DNA from: Promethearchaeota archaeon
Lineage (GTDB): Archaea; Asgardarchaeota; Lokiarchaeia; Sigyniarchaeales; SOKP01
Direction of reading: 5' to 3'
NCBI GenBank assembly: GCA_004524535.1
Contig: SDNY01000015.1
Location: forward strand, 1-44,573
Length of the DNA stretch: 44,573 bases
In this document: one piece after another, positions 34,049 to 42,320 of the stretch
Layout: each line of letters begins with the position of its first letter
Numbering within the stretch: position 1 is the first letter of the stretch
Program-made: the position numbers and the translations under genes
The notes under the pieces: model-generated
Told to the model about the DNA's origin: nothing
Seen by the model: the letters and a program-made list of their open reading frames with translations, nothing else
The model's database searches: none

Positions 34049-34960
34049 TTATTCCTCAGGACTATCGTTTATCGGTAGAAAACGACCCGTACCGATAATT
34101 TTTTTTCTTAATCTCTTAAAATAATTCTCGTATAGATTTTTAGATAAACGGATAAGATGTGTCTCAGAATTTGCTTTCCGAATTCTTATTAATGTGTTCG
34201 GCTGAATATCTTTTATTACTTGTTGACCATCTACCACAATCTTAGCATTCAATCGAGGTCTTAAAAGCTCAATCTCTATTTCTGATTCAATAGGAAGAAC
34301 CATAGGTCTTAATCCAGAACGAGCAAAACTATTTAGGGGAGTTAATTGCATAATTTCTGTGTTTGGTGTAATTATTGACCCCCCAGCACTTAGGTTATAA
34401 GCTGTGGACCCAGTTGAGGTCGAGATAATTACTCCGTCTAAATAGCTTCGATTGAGGAAAACTCCATTAACTCTTACTGACACTTGTAAAACTTTTGAAT
34501 GTTTGGAGGAAACGATTAGTATCTCGTTTAACGCATTTTTGAGTTTAATTTCTTCATTATCTTTAACTATATAAGGAGTAATTTTAGAACATTTTTCGAT
34601 AATATACTCTCCATTTAATAACGGATTTAAATCTTTAAATACAATTCTTTCATTAGATTCGTCTAAAAATCCTATAGAACCAATGTTTACGCCAAATATT
34701 GGAGGGGGATCATTTTGAGGTAAACGATTTGCTACTCTGAGAAGGGTTCCATCACCACCAATCGAAATTAAAAACTTTATCTCGCTGGCATTCATTTCAT
34801 TTAAATCTTTACCACTATGGGGAAGAATTTTTGGTGCTATTCTAGTTTCTGGGTAAACAACTTCACCCTTCTTGATTAGAAATTCAAAAATCCTTTTAGC
34901 TAACTTAATTGCTCTTTCCGAATCCATTCGGCAAGCTATTGCGATCCCTTTTTTCTCCAT
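34049..34960 (-). CDS. nadK: NAD kinase
   Basis: This 303-aa protein has the NAD kinase core: SIGGDGTLLRVAN (GGDG catalytic motif), NIGSIGFLDE, an NE-containing helix (LKNALNEILIV) and the conserved DGVIISTSTGSTAYNLSAGGSIITP. It phosphorylates NAD to NADP using ATP or polyphosphate. C-terminal strands (IVVDGQQVIKDIQPNTLIRIRKA) are standard. It is followed 2 nt later by nob1 and preceded by a 99-nt gap to the aIF5A gene. Confidence 0.95.
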   Translation of the reverse strand: MEKKGIAIACRMDSERAIKLAKRIFEFLIKKGEVVYPETRIAPKILPHSGKDLNEMNASEIKFLISIGGDGTLLRVANRLPQNDPPPIFGVNIGSIGFLDESNERIVFKDLNPLLNGEYIIEKCSKITPYIVKDNEEIKLKNALNEILIVSSKHSKVLQVSVRVNGVFLNRSYLDGVIISTSTGSTAYNLSAGGSIITPNTEIMQLTPLNSFARSGLRPMVLPIESEIEIELLRPRLNAKIVVDGQQVIKDIQPNTLIRIRKANSETHLIRLSKNLYENYFKRLRKKIIGTGRFLPINDSPEE

Positions 34961-35059
34961 AAAAACACAAAATCTCTTAATTGGAATTAATAAATTTTTA
35001 AAGCTGATTTTAAAAATACAATTAATTAAGAAAGATTGAATTAACTTATGTGAAAATAT

Positions 35060-35500
35060 TTATGTAGTAAATACCCTATTGATAAGCGTTTTTCCAGCTA
35101 ATTGCCAATAATCTACTTGTGAGGACGACATTTTACTAGGATCGGCTTGTAGTTCTTTTAATTTTTTTATTAAATCTTCATCTTTAGGCCAATCTATATC
35201 CACGGAGTCATAACTTTCTAAATCCATGACATTAATGAGTTTGTCCTCAATATAGTTAATCTGGGCATTGCCCTTTATAATTTCTGGAACCTCCACCATT
35301 TGACCACTCGGAAAAGTTAAAGATCTCTTGTTATTATCAAACATTCCAATACAAGACACCCGGACTTTTGCATGTCCATGTTTGCCACTTTTCGAACGTT
35401 CAGTACTTTTTATAACGCAAGGTTCATCATCAACCATGATAAAATTTCCAGTCTTAAGCTTCTGAATTTCAGTTCGACGTATGCTAATTTTAAACACCAA
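35060..35500 (-). CDS. Translation factor aIF5A
   Basis: This 146-aa protein has the N-terminal SH3-like domain with the hypusination loop RSKSGKHGHAKVRV, where the Lys in GKHGH would be modified by deoxyhypusine synthase, and a C-terminal OB fold. aIF5A relieves ribosome stalling at difficult peptide bonds. Length and loop are typical. It is divergent from SRP54 across a 136-nt AT-rich spacer that must hold both promoters. Confidence 0.97.
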   Translation of the reverse strand: MVFKISIRRTEIQKLKTGNFIMVDDEPCVIKSTERSKSGKHGHAKVRVSCIGMFDNNKRSLTFPSGQMVEVPEIIKGNAQINYIEDKLINVMDLESYDSVDIDWPKDEDLIKKLKELQADPSKMSSSQVDYWQLAGKTLINRVFTT

Positions 35501-35636
35501 TCTTAGTTAATTTTTGAATATTTTTATTTTTAACATTTCATTCTTTTTAATTTATTAATATTTTTATTAAAAAAAAAATATTAGGTTTTGAATATTAAAT
35601 AAAATAGGTAAAAAAAAAGTAGAGATTACTTGATTT

Positions 35637-37013
35637 ATGGTTTTAGAAAATCTCGGTCGTAATTTAGATAACGCTATTAGAAAATTACGTCGACTTCCCA
35701 GAGTAGATAAGGATGCCATCAATGCTCTAATTCAAGATTTGCAACGAGCACTTCTAAGTGCGGATGTAAAAGTCGAATTAGTGTTTGAGATGACAGAGAA
35801 TATTAAAAAAGAGGCAATGAATACTAAACTTCAGAAGGCAAAAAGAAAGGATTTCGTTATTTCGTTAATCCACGATGAATTAGTGCGTGTTTTAGGAGGG
35901 AAACAAGCTCCTATAAGGATAAAACCGGGGAAAAAAAATGTAATTCTACTTGTAGGAATCCAAGGTTCAGGTAAAACCACAACGATTGGAAAATTGGCAA
36001 AATTTTACAATAGCAAGGGTTATAAAGTCGCTACAATCACGACGGACACTTATCGCCCCGGAGCTTACGAACAACTGGTTCAATTAACTAAACAAATTCC
36101 TGTAAAATGTTATGGTAATCCGAACGAAAAAAATGCTTTAAAAATCGCTGTTAAAGAAACTAAAAAAGCGTTAGCAGATGGACATGACATAATTTTAGCC
36201 GATACAGCAGGTAGACATAAAGAGGAAAAAGAATTAATGACAGAAATGCAGAAGATTGAAAATGTCTTAAAGCCAAACGAAACTATCCTTGTGATTGACG
36301 GAACACTTGGCCAACAGGCTTACCCTCAAGCTGAAGAGTTTGGCAAAGCAACAAATCTCGGAAGCATTATAGTTACAAAATTAGACGGTACAGCAAAAGG
36401 GGGTGGTGCCTTATCTGCTTGTGCTGCTACCAATGTTCCTATTCGTTTTATTGGTGTTGGCGAGAAAATAGATGCCTTTGAAGAATTTGAAGCGACTAGT
36501 TTTGTAGGTACCCTTTTAGGTATTCCAAATCTCGAAGCTCTTATACAAAGAGTTCAAGAAGCAGAAGTTGTCCCAGATCCAGAAACGGTTAAAAGAATGA
36601 TGCATGGAAAATTTACACTCGAAGATTTATATCATCAGATCAAAAATATAAAAAAGGTCGGCAAAATGCGGGAAATTCTTGCGATGATGGGGGGAGGGAA
36701 CATTCCCGACGCCTTAAAAGATGATGCAGAAAGAAATATTGAAAAGTGGCGTGTTGTATTAGATTCTATGACGCAGGAGGAGAAGAACGAGCCAAAAATT
36801 ATTAAAAAGACAAGGAAAAGACGAATAGCAATCGGTTCGGGTACAGAATATGCCGTAATTAATAAAATGTTAGACCAATATAACCAAATGAAGAAAATGA
36901 TGAAACGATTTTTACAGGCTCGCAAAAAGGGAAAAGGAATGCCGGGAATGCCAGGAATGGGAAAAGGTGCTGCAGCATTTATGGATAAATTAAGTAAAAA
37001 TTTTAAATTTTAG
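35637..37013 (+). CDS. srp54: Signal recognition particle 54 kDa protein
   Basis: This 458-aa GTPase has an N domain (1-90), the G domain with GIQGSGKTTTIGKL, TDTYRPGAYEQL, DTAGRHKEE and TKLDGTAKGGGA, and an M domain (about 310-430) ending MPGMPGMGKG. SRP54 binds signal peptides and 7S RNA and docks ribosomes at the FtsY receptor. Length is normal for archaea. It starts a plus-strand run of four or five genes; TrmY follows after 15 nt. Confidence 0.97.
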   Translation: MVLENLGRNLDNAIRKLRRLPRVDKDAINALIQDLQRALLSADVKVELVFEMTENIKKEAMNTKLQKAKRKDFVISLIHDELVRVLGGKQAPIRIKPGKKNVILLVGIQGSGKTTTIGKLAKFYNSKGYKVATITTDTYRPGAYEQLVQLTKQIPVKCYGNPNEKNALKIAVKETKKALADGHDIILADTAGRHKEEKELMTEMQKIENVLKPNETILVIDGTLGQQAYPQAEEFGKATNLGSIIVTKLDGTAKGGGALSACAATNVPIRFIGVGEKIDAFEEFEATSFVGTLLGIPNLEALIQRVQEAEVVPDPETVKRMMHGKFTLEDLYHQIKNIKKVGKMREILAMMGGGNIPDALKDDAERNIEKWRVVLDSMTQEEKNEPKIIKKTRKRRIAIGSGTEYAVINKMLDQYNQMKKMMKRFLQARKKGKGMPGMPGMGKGAAAFMDKLSKNFKF

Positions 37014-37028
37014 ATATTCTTACTTTTC

Positions 37029-37688
37029 TTGATTAGATTGGTAAATTTCTTATTATTAGTTAAAAAACTCACCAACTATAATAAAAAGGATATTGATATA
37101 GGAAAAACACCTCTTGAAATTTACAAAATTTGCTCTTGTCTTCGGGAAACTTTCTGTCTATCCTATGCGATTAGAAAAGAGAATAACTTATTTTTATATT
37201 TTCAAAATGAAGGGGTATTAATTAAATTTGAAGGGAATAGATTAAAATATTTAGGTCCGGACGAGCGTTCGCAAGCTTTATTATTAAGAAAAGCCATAGA
37301 CAAAATAAACTTAGTTAATTCTTCAGATATTGAAAAATGGAGAAAATCAACCCCCGGTATTTATATAAGGAATTTTTCCAATAACGAATCGTTTATTAAA
37401 TATTTTAAATCTTTTCCATCTTTCAATCCTATTTTTCTAATTAATGATAATGATGTAGAAAAAGTAAATTCATATCTTACAGTTAATGAATTTGAAACTT
37501 TAAATACTATATCTGACTTTTTCTACATTATTCCCGCATATAATATAATAATTGAAGATTCCAACTTTTTTCAACTGTTTAAAGAGTTGAAAGATATAAA
37601 ATTTTTAACGCTTTCAAAAATTAATAGTATAGAAGATAAATTTTTGTATGTTAATTTTCGATTAGATTTATTGAAAAAACAAGATTAA
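37029..37688 (+). CDS. trmY: TrmY-like tRNA pseudouridine(54) N1-methyltransferase
   Basis: This 219-aa protein matches the SPOUT methyltransferase TrmY (former DUF358), which methylates pseudouridine-54 of archaeal tRNAs to m1-psi. Key text: an N-terminal strand, ETFCLSYAIRKENNLFLYFQ, then GPDERSQALLLRKAI, the very conserved '.PDERS.A.L.RKA.' motif, and a late FLTLSKINSIEDKFLYVNF for the knot. The start is TTG at 37029; a second TTG at 37038 would give a more typical N terminus (MVNFLLLVKK). No ATG is available. It lies between srp54 and pyrC. Confidence 0.82.
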   Translation: MIRLVNFLLLVKKLTNYNKKDIDIGKTPLEIYKICSCLRETFCLSYAIRKENNLFLYFQNEGVLIKFEGNRLKYLGPDERSQALLLRKAIDKINLVNSSDIEKWRKSTPGIYIRNFSNNESFIKYFKSFPSFNPIFLINDNDVEKVNSYLTVNEFETLNTISDFFYIIPAYNIIIEDSNFFQLFKELKDIKFLTLSKINSIEDKFLYVNFRLDLLKKQD

Positions 37689-37689
37689 T

Positions 37690-39081
37690 ATGATTTTACA
37701 GAATGCTAAGATTTATTCTGATGGCATAATACGTAAAGGCGCACTTCTTATCAACAAGGGAATTATTCAATCAATTTGTTTTGATCCTTCTGTAGAAGAT
37801 TATAATTTTATCACTAAAAATAATGATGATGGAAAAGAAATTAATTGCGAAAATAAATTAATTATCCCGGGAATTATCGATATTCATTCTCATTTACGTG
37901 ATATGGATCAATCCCAAAAAGAAACATTTTTAACAGGAACGAAAGCAGCTGCGTTTTCTGGAATAACAACTGTTTTTAATATGCCTAATACAAAACCTCC
38001 CGCAATCTCCGCCAAACAAGTTAAGAAATGGATGGATAAGGCTCAAAAAAATATTCATGTAGATGTCGGATTTATTGCAGGAGTCCCTAAAGGAATCAAT
38101 TTTGAAGAAATTATTAAAATTATAGATTTAGGTGTAATTGGGTTTAAGATATACCCACTTAGTTCTTTGAATGAAGTTGATTGGACTGACTGGTTAAATA
38201 TTCAAAAACTTCTTCATATCTCATCAAAATTCCAAATTCCTATTTTTATTCACCCCGATTGGGTGATAACTGAGGATAAAAAAGAGGAAATTCTTCAAAA
38301 AAACACATTAGAAAATTACAATGCACTAGAATTACATAATATGCTTTATCCATGTCAAATGGAAGCAAAATATGTGAATTTTATTCTTGAAAATTATTAT
38401 AAAATTATTGCTGATAATGATTTAGATTCTAAAAATTATCCAATCATTCATTTCTGTCATATAAGTTGTAGAGACAGTTATTCTCTAATAAAAAAAGCAA
38501 TAAATAAATATAATAACTTAAAAATAACATTTGAAATTACACCTCACCACATACTTTTGTCAAATAAGATTAAACTAAGTAATGATAATTATGGTAAAGT
38601 TTTGCCTCCTTTAAGAGATGAGAATCATTCACAGTTTTTATTAAATGAATTAAAAGATGGAAAAATACAATTAATTGGAACTGATCACGCCCCACATACA
38701 CTAAAAGAAAAATCAGAAGATTTTTCTGATGCACCTTCAGGATTTCCGGGATTTGAAACCTATCCACTTTTATTACTTAATAAAGTATGCCATTTTGAAT
38801 TATCATTAGAAAATTTTGTAAAGGCAGCGTCAGAACAGCCAGCAAAACAATTTAAATTAAAAAATAAAGGATTTATAAAAGTAGGCTATGTTGCTGATTT
38901 ATTGATTATTGATAAAATTCCACAATTTAAAATTAATTGTCAAAATTTTAAAACTAAGGCAAAATTTTCACCATTCGAAAACTTTGAAACAAACATCCAA
39001 ATTTGGAAAGTATTTTTAAGAGGAGTAGAAATTAATATTGAAAATTCCAAACCAATGGGATCGATAATAAAATTCCTATAA
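37690..39081 (+). CDS. pyrC: Dihydroorotase
   Basis: This 463-aa amidohydrolase converts carbamoyl-aspartate to dihydroorotate in pyrimidine synthesis. The metal motif DIHSHLRDMD, substrate segment TTVFNMPNTKPPA, the candidate carboxylated Lys in GFKIYP, histidines in IFIHPDW and HFCHIS, and GTDHAPHTLKEK are all present. Length matches type I (archaeal/bacterial) enzymes. It starts 1 nt after trmY, suggesting translational coupling. No other pyr gene is in the window. A related cyclic amidohydrolase is a weaker alternative. Confidence 0.88.
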   Translation: MILQNAKIYSDGIIRKGALLINKGIIQSICFDPSVEDYNFITKNNDDGKEINCENKLIIPGIIDIHSHLRDMDQSQKETFLTGTKAAAFSGITTVFNMPNTKPPAISAKQVKKWMDKAQKNIHVDVGFIAGVPKGINFEEIIKIIDLGVIGFKIYPLSSLNEVDWTDWLNIQKLLHISSKFQIPIFIHPDWVITEDKKEEILQKNTLENYNALELHNMLYPCQMEAKYVNFILENYYKIIADNDLDSKNYPIIHFCHISCRDSYSLIKKAINKYNNLKITFEITPHHILLSNKIKLSNDNYGKVLPPLRDENHSQFLLNELKDGKIQLIGTDHAPHTLKEKSEDFSDAPSGFPGFETYPLLLLNKVCHFELSLENFVKAASEQPAKQFKLKNKGFIKVGYVADLLIIDKIPQFKINCQNFKTKAKFSPFENFETNIQIWKVFLRGVEINIENSKPMGSIIKFL

Positions 39082-39139
39082 AATATAAAATATCAAGCAA
39101 CTTAATTATACATGTTAAGAAATTTTTTAGGAGAAGATT

Positions 39140-39769
39140 ATGTCAAACGAGGAGAAATTTAGTGTAGAAGAGGGAAAGATGCTTATCAATTTTGCGAGGG
39201 AAAATATAGAAAATTACCTAAAAAATAATAAAAGAATAGGTGTTCCCGACGAAATTAAACAAAAGTTCGCAAACAAATATGGAGCATTTGTAACTTTAAA
39301 TAAGTTCAATGTAGAAGGCAATCCTTTAAGAGGATGCATTGGTTATATTGAACCTACTTATCCTTTATATGAGGTGATTCATAGAGTTTCAATTAGTTCA
39401 GCTACAGAAGATCCTCGTTTCCGTTCAGTTAGATTAGAAGATATGGACAATATTGTAATCGAAATATCTTTATTAACTCCGCCTAAACAAATTGAAGTAA
39501 ACAATCCTAAAGAGTATCTCGAAAAAATCGTTATTGGAAGGGATGGACTTATAGCAGAGAAGGGAATGCGACGCGGTTTATTACTTCCCCAGGTTCCAGT
39601 CGATCACGATCGGAACTGGGATGTTGAAACCTTTCTCAACCATACTTGTCAAAAAGCATGGCTTCCCCAAGATGCTTGGAAAGATTTAGATACTAAAATT
39701 TATTCATTTCAAGCTATCTTGTTTGAAGAAAAAACGCCAAGAGGCGAAGTTGAGAGAAAATATATATAA
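39140..39769 (+). CDS. AMMECR1-domain protein
   Basis: This 209-aa protein is the archaeal AMMECR1 family member: FVTLNKF, the invariant RGCIGYIEP motif, SSATEDPRFRSVRLEDM, EISLLTPP, and GLIAEKGMRRGLLLPQVP. The family is ancient and structurally known, but its activity is unresolved; the 'RGCIG' patch is thought to be the functional site. An AGGAG ribosome site lies just before ATG. Length is typical (about 200 aa). It lies 38 nt upstream of the amidase. Confidence 0.93.
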   Translation: MSNEEKFSVEEGKMLINFARENIENYLKNNKRIGVPDEIKQKFANKYGAFVTLNKFNVEGNPLRGCIGYIEPTYPLYEVIHRVSISSATEDPRFRSVRLEDMDNIVIEISLLTPPKQIEVNNPKEYLEKIVIGRDGLIAEKGMRRGLLLPQVPVDHDRNWDVETFLNHTCQKAWLPQDAWKDLDTKIYSFQAILFEEKTPRGEVERKYI

Positions 39770-39807
39770 CAAAATAAAAAAAATTAAAATTCAAGAAGTG
39801 AAAAAAT

Positions 39808-41280
39808 TTGAAAGCTGAATTAATTGAGTATGACGCTACTAGTTTAGGAGAAATGGTCCGAGAACGAAAAGTTAAATCATCCGAATTAGTAGAGATGACT
39901 ATCGAGCGAATTGAGCGAGTTAATCCTAAACTCAATTCTGTAATTTATAAAATGTATGATGAGGCACGTAAAAATGCAGAAAAATGGGATAAGGAAATTA
40001 GTACAGGTAAAAAAATTGATGCTCTTTTTAGTGGGATACCATTCCTTTTAAAAGATATTTGTGCAGAATATGAAGGAACACCTTACTGTTCAGGCGCTAA
40101 ACTCCTCAAAGGAAATATTTCAAAATGGGATACAGAGCTAGTGAAACGTCATAAAGCTGCTGGATTAATTGTAGTTGGTAAAACTAATACTCCTGAATTT
40201 GGTATTCTTCCCACTACAGAACCCGTCTTATTTGGACCGACAAGAAACCCTTGGGATCTAAATATAACATCAGGAGGGTCGAGTGGTGGTTCAGCCGCAG
40301 CTGTAGCCGCTGGAATCGTCCCAATGACCCATGGAAACGATGGAGGGGGCTCAATTCGTATCCCCGCCTCTTGTTGTGGAGTCTTTGGTCTGAAGCCTAC
40401 TCGCGCTCGGAACCCTCTCGGTCCACGTTATGGTGATATTGGCAGCGGAATAGTCTCAGAACACGCACTTACTCGCACAGTAAGAGATTCAGCAGCATTA
40501 TTGGATGCAACATCAGGACCAGACATAGGAGATCCTTACTTTGCGCCGCCAAAAAAACGCCCTTATTTAGAAGAAATTCGTCATGAAGTGGGGCGTTTAA
40601 AAATTGGATATTTAACTTCCGTTCCTAAGGGATGGAGTTCCAATACTAAAGTTCATCCAGATTGCGAGAAAGCAGTAAAAGATGTCGCTCAACTATGTGA
40701 AAGTTTAGGACATAATGTTGTAGATGTAAATCCAGAGGAATTAAGTTATACAAATCTTTTCACGGCTTTTAGTGTTATGTATATTTCCATTACTGGTTCG
40801 AGTTTAACATATATAGAAAAAGAATTAGGGACCAAGATTACAGAAGACCAAATGGAACCTTTGACTTGGTTATTTTATCAAAATGCGGTAAGACGAACTG
40901 CTTCTGATTATTTACTAGCATTAGAAGAATGCCAGCTCTTTTCACGGAAAATAGCACAATGGTTTCATAAAGGTGGATATGATTTATTACTCACTCCGAC
41001 AATGTCCATTCCTCCAGTAAAGATTGGATCCTTTACGGCAGAGAATATAGGTAAATCTTTCCAGTTAATGAGTCAAATGAGTGCTTTTACTAGTATCTTT
41101 AATATAACAGGTCAACCAGCCATGTCCGTTCCATTATATTGGAATGCTGATAATTTACCAATAGGCCTTCAATTCGCAGGTCGTTTTGGTGATGAAGCCA
41201 CTCTTTTCCGTTTAGCAGCTCAATTAGAGCAAGAAAGACCTTGGATTGATCGAAAACCTTCGATCTACTGTAGCCATTAA
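39808..41280 (+). CDS. Amidase-signature family hydrolase
   Basis: This 490-aa protein has the amidase signature with the Ser-cisSer-Lys triad: PFLLKDI (Lys), [19 protein letters not shown] (both serines) and the following [27 protein letters not shown]. These enzymes hydrolyse amides; the C-terminal region resembles fatty-acid-amide or aryl-amidase members more than GatA, and no gatB or gatC is adjacent, so it is probably not the tRNA amidotransferase. The start is TTG at 39808; no ATG is in frame upstream. Confidence 0.87.
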   Translation: MKAELIEYDATSLGEMVRERKVKSSELVEMTIERIERVNPKLNSVIYKMYDEARKNAEKWDKEISTGKKIDALFSGIPFLLKDICAEYEGTPYCSGAKLLKGNISKWDTELVKRHKAAGLIVVGKTNTPEFGILPTTEPVLFGPTRNPWDLNITSGGSSGGSAAAVAAGIVPMTHGNDGGGSIRIPASCCGVFGLKPTRARNPLGPRYGDIGSGIVSEHALTRTVRDSAALLDATSGPDIGDPYFAPPKKRPYLEEIRHEVGRLKIGYLTSVPKGWSSNTKVHPDCEKAVKDVAQLCESLGHNVVDVNPEELSYTNLFTAFSVMYISITGSSLTYIEKELGTKITEDQMEPLTWLFYQNAVRRTASDYLLALEECQLFSRKIAQWFHKGGYDLLLTPTMSIPPVKIGSFTAENIGKSFQLMSQMSAFTSIFNITGQPAMSVPLYWNADNLPIGLQFAGRFGDEATLFRLAAQLEQERPWIDRKPSIYCSH

Positions 41281-41350
41281 TTTTAACTCCAATTGAGACT
41301 GATTTTGGATTTTCAAAATCTATAACATTAGGCACCAGTTTCTATAAAAA

Positions 41351-41380
41351 CACTATTTTCTCTTTTTATTTTTATTAGGA
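41351..41380 (+). terminator. T-rich tract between convergent amidase and TIM-barrel genes
   Basis: CTATTTTCTCTTTTTATTTTTATTAGG downstream of the amidase is a T-rich archaeal termination signal. The gene to the right is convergent, so this tract mainly serves the plus strand. Confidence 0.35.
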
Positions 41381-41389
41381 TAAATTTGG

Positions 41390-41986
41390 TTATTTACTTA
41401 ATGCTTCTAAAGCTATTTTTGTTGATATCTCTGCTTCTTCTGTTGTAACCATTCCTATAGTAACAGCACTAATATTATGTTTTGAGATGTATTCGTATGC
41501 TTTTTTTGGATCCAATTTTCCCGCAGCTAGAGTTTTCATACCAACAAACGAGCAATTTTTAGTATTGTTGACAATCTCTTCTAAATTCCTTTTATTGCCC
41601 ATTAACATTCCTCTTTTATTAAATGGAATTAAAAAAACTCTCACATCTGGTAGATTCTCAAGAGCATATTCTAAAGTAGAAACAGGATTATGAGCAGCAA
41701 TGCCTGGAATAACTCCTCGAGATTTAATCTCATCAACCATTTTAACGAGTTTATCATCCTTTTTATCTGAAACAATACCATGAGCAAAAATTATTTTTGC
41801 CTCAATATCAATTAAATCTTCAATTAATGGATCGGGGCCTGGAAAAGTAGACCCAGTTACTACGAAATCGTTGTGTGTTTCTTTCATTATTTTAGTTGCT
41901 TCACTTATCTTACCTACAGGCACTATTTCTATTCCCCGCCCTCCTGCTTTATAACATGCTTCTAAAATTTCAAGCATAGCATCCAC
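41390..41986 (-). CDS. TIM-barrel (aldolase-like) protein, apparent 5' truncation
   Basis: This protein is 198 aa from GTG at 41986. Strands and loops follow a TIM barrel: GGRGIEIVPVG, DFVVTGSTFPGPDP, AKIIFAHGIVSDKK, GVIPGIAAHNPVSTLEYAL, VRVFLIPFNKRG, FVGMKTLAAGKLDP and ISAVTIGMVTTEEA. It resembles uncharacterised aldolase- or phosphonomutase-like proteins; I cannot name a reaction. The frame remains open for 40 codons upstream and reads as a natural N terminus (GVDIPLVSTGTSPFLGAGQFG), which is needed to complete the first barrel strand, but no ATG, GTG or TTG occurs there. Confidence 0.6.
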   Translation of the reverse strand: MDAMLEILEACYKAGGRGIEIVPVGKISEATKIMKETHNDFVVTGSTFPGPDPLIEDLIDIEAKIIFAHGIVSDKKDDKLVKMVDEIKSRGVIPGIAAHNPVSTLEYALENLPDVRVFLIPFNKRGMLMGNKRNLEEIVNNTKNCSFVGMKTLAAGKLDPKKAYEYISKHNISAVTIGMVTTEEAEISTKIALEALSK

Positions 41987-42106
41987 ATTGTTTATGAATT
42001 TCTTACGGTAAATGCGCGCATTTTTTCCAAACTGACCCGCTCCCAGAAAAGGAGAAGTTCCTGTAGAAACGAGAGGAATATCAACTCCTTCAATTTTACA
42101 AAAAAT
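41987..42106 (-). other. Open N-terminal extension of the TIM-barrel gene without a start codon
   Basis: Between a TGA at 42109-42107 and GTG at 41986 the frame codes for 40 residues reading IFCKIEGVDIPLVSTGT and SPFLGAGQFGKNARIYRKKF. The Gly-rich part is typical of a first barrel strand and loop. Only ATT codons (42106, 42094) could serve as unusual starts. Confidence 0.6.
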
Positions 42107-42320
42107 TCAGTATACACCTTATATAAATTTAATACAATCTAAATTGATTCCTATTAATATAACATTCTAATTTTGTGTATATATAATTAATAGTCTTAAA
42201 AATAAAATATTAATATTTAGAAATATTCTAAAAACTTACTGATAATTAAACTCGTTCTTTCTAATTATATTAGAAATCTAATTTAACTTTTTATTATTAT
42301 AAATAACGAAGTAAACTAAT

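Noticed and set aside
41099-41335. 78-aa minus-strand ORF at the end of the amidase gene
   Set aside because: It is mostly antisense to the conserved amidase C terminus and shows no domain.
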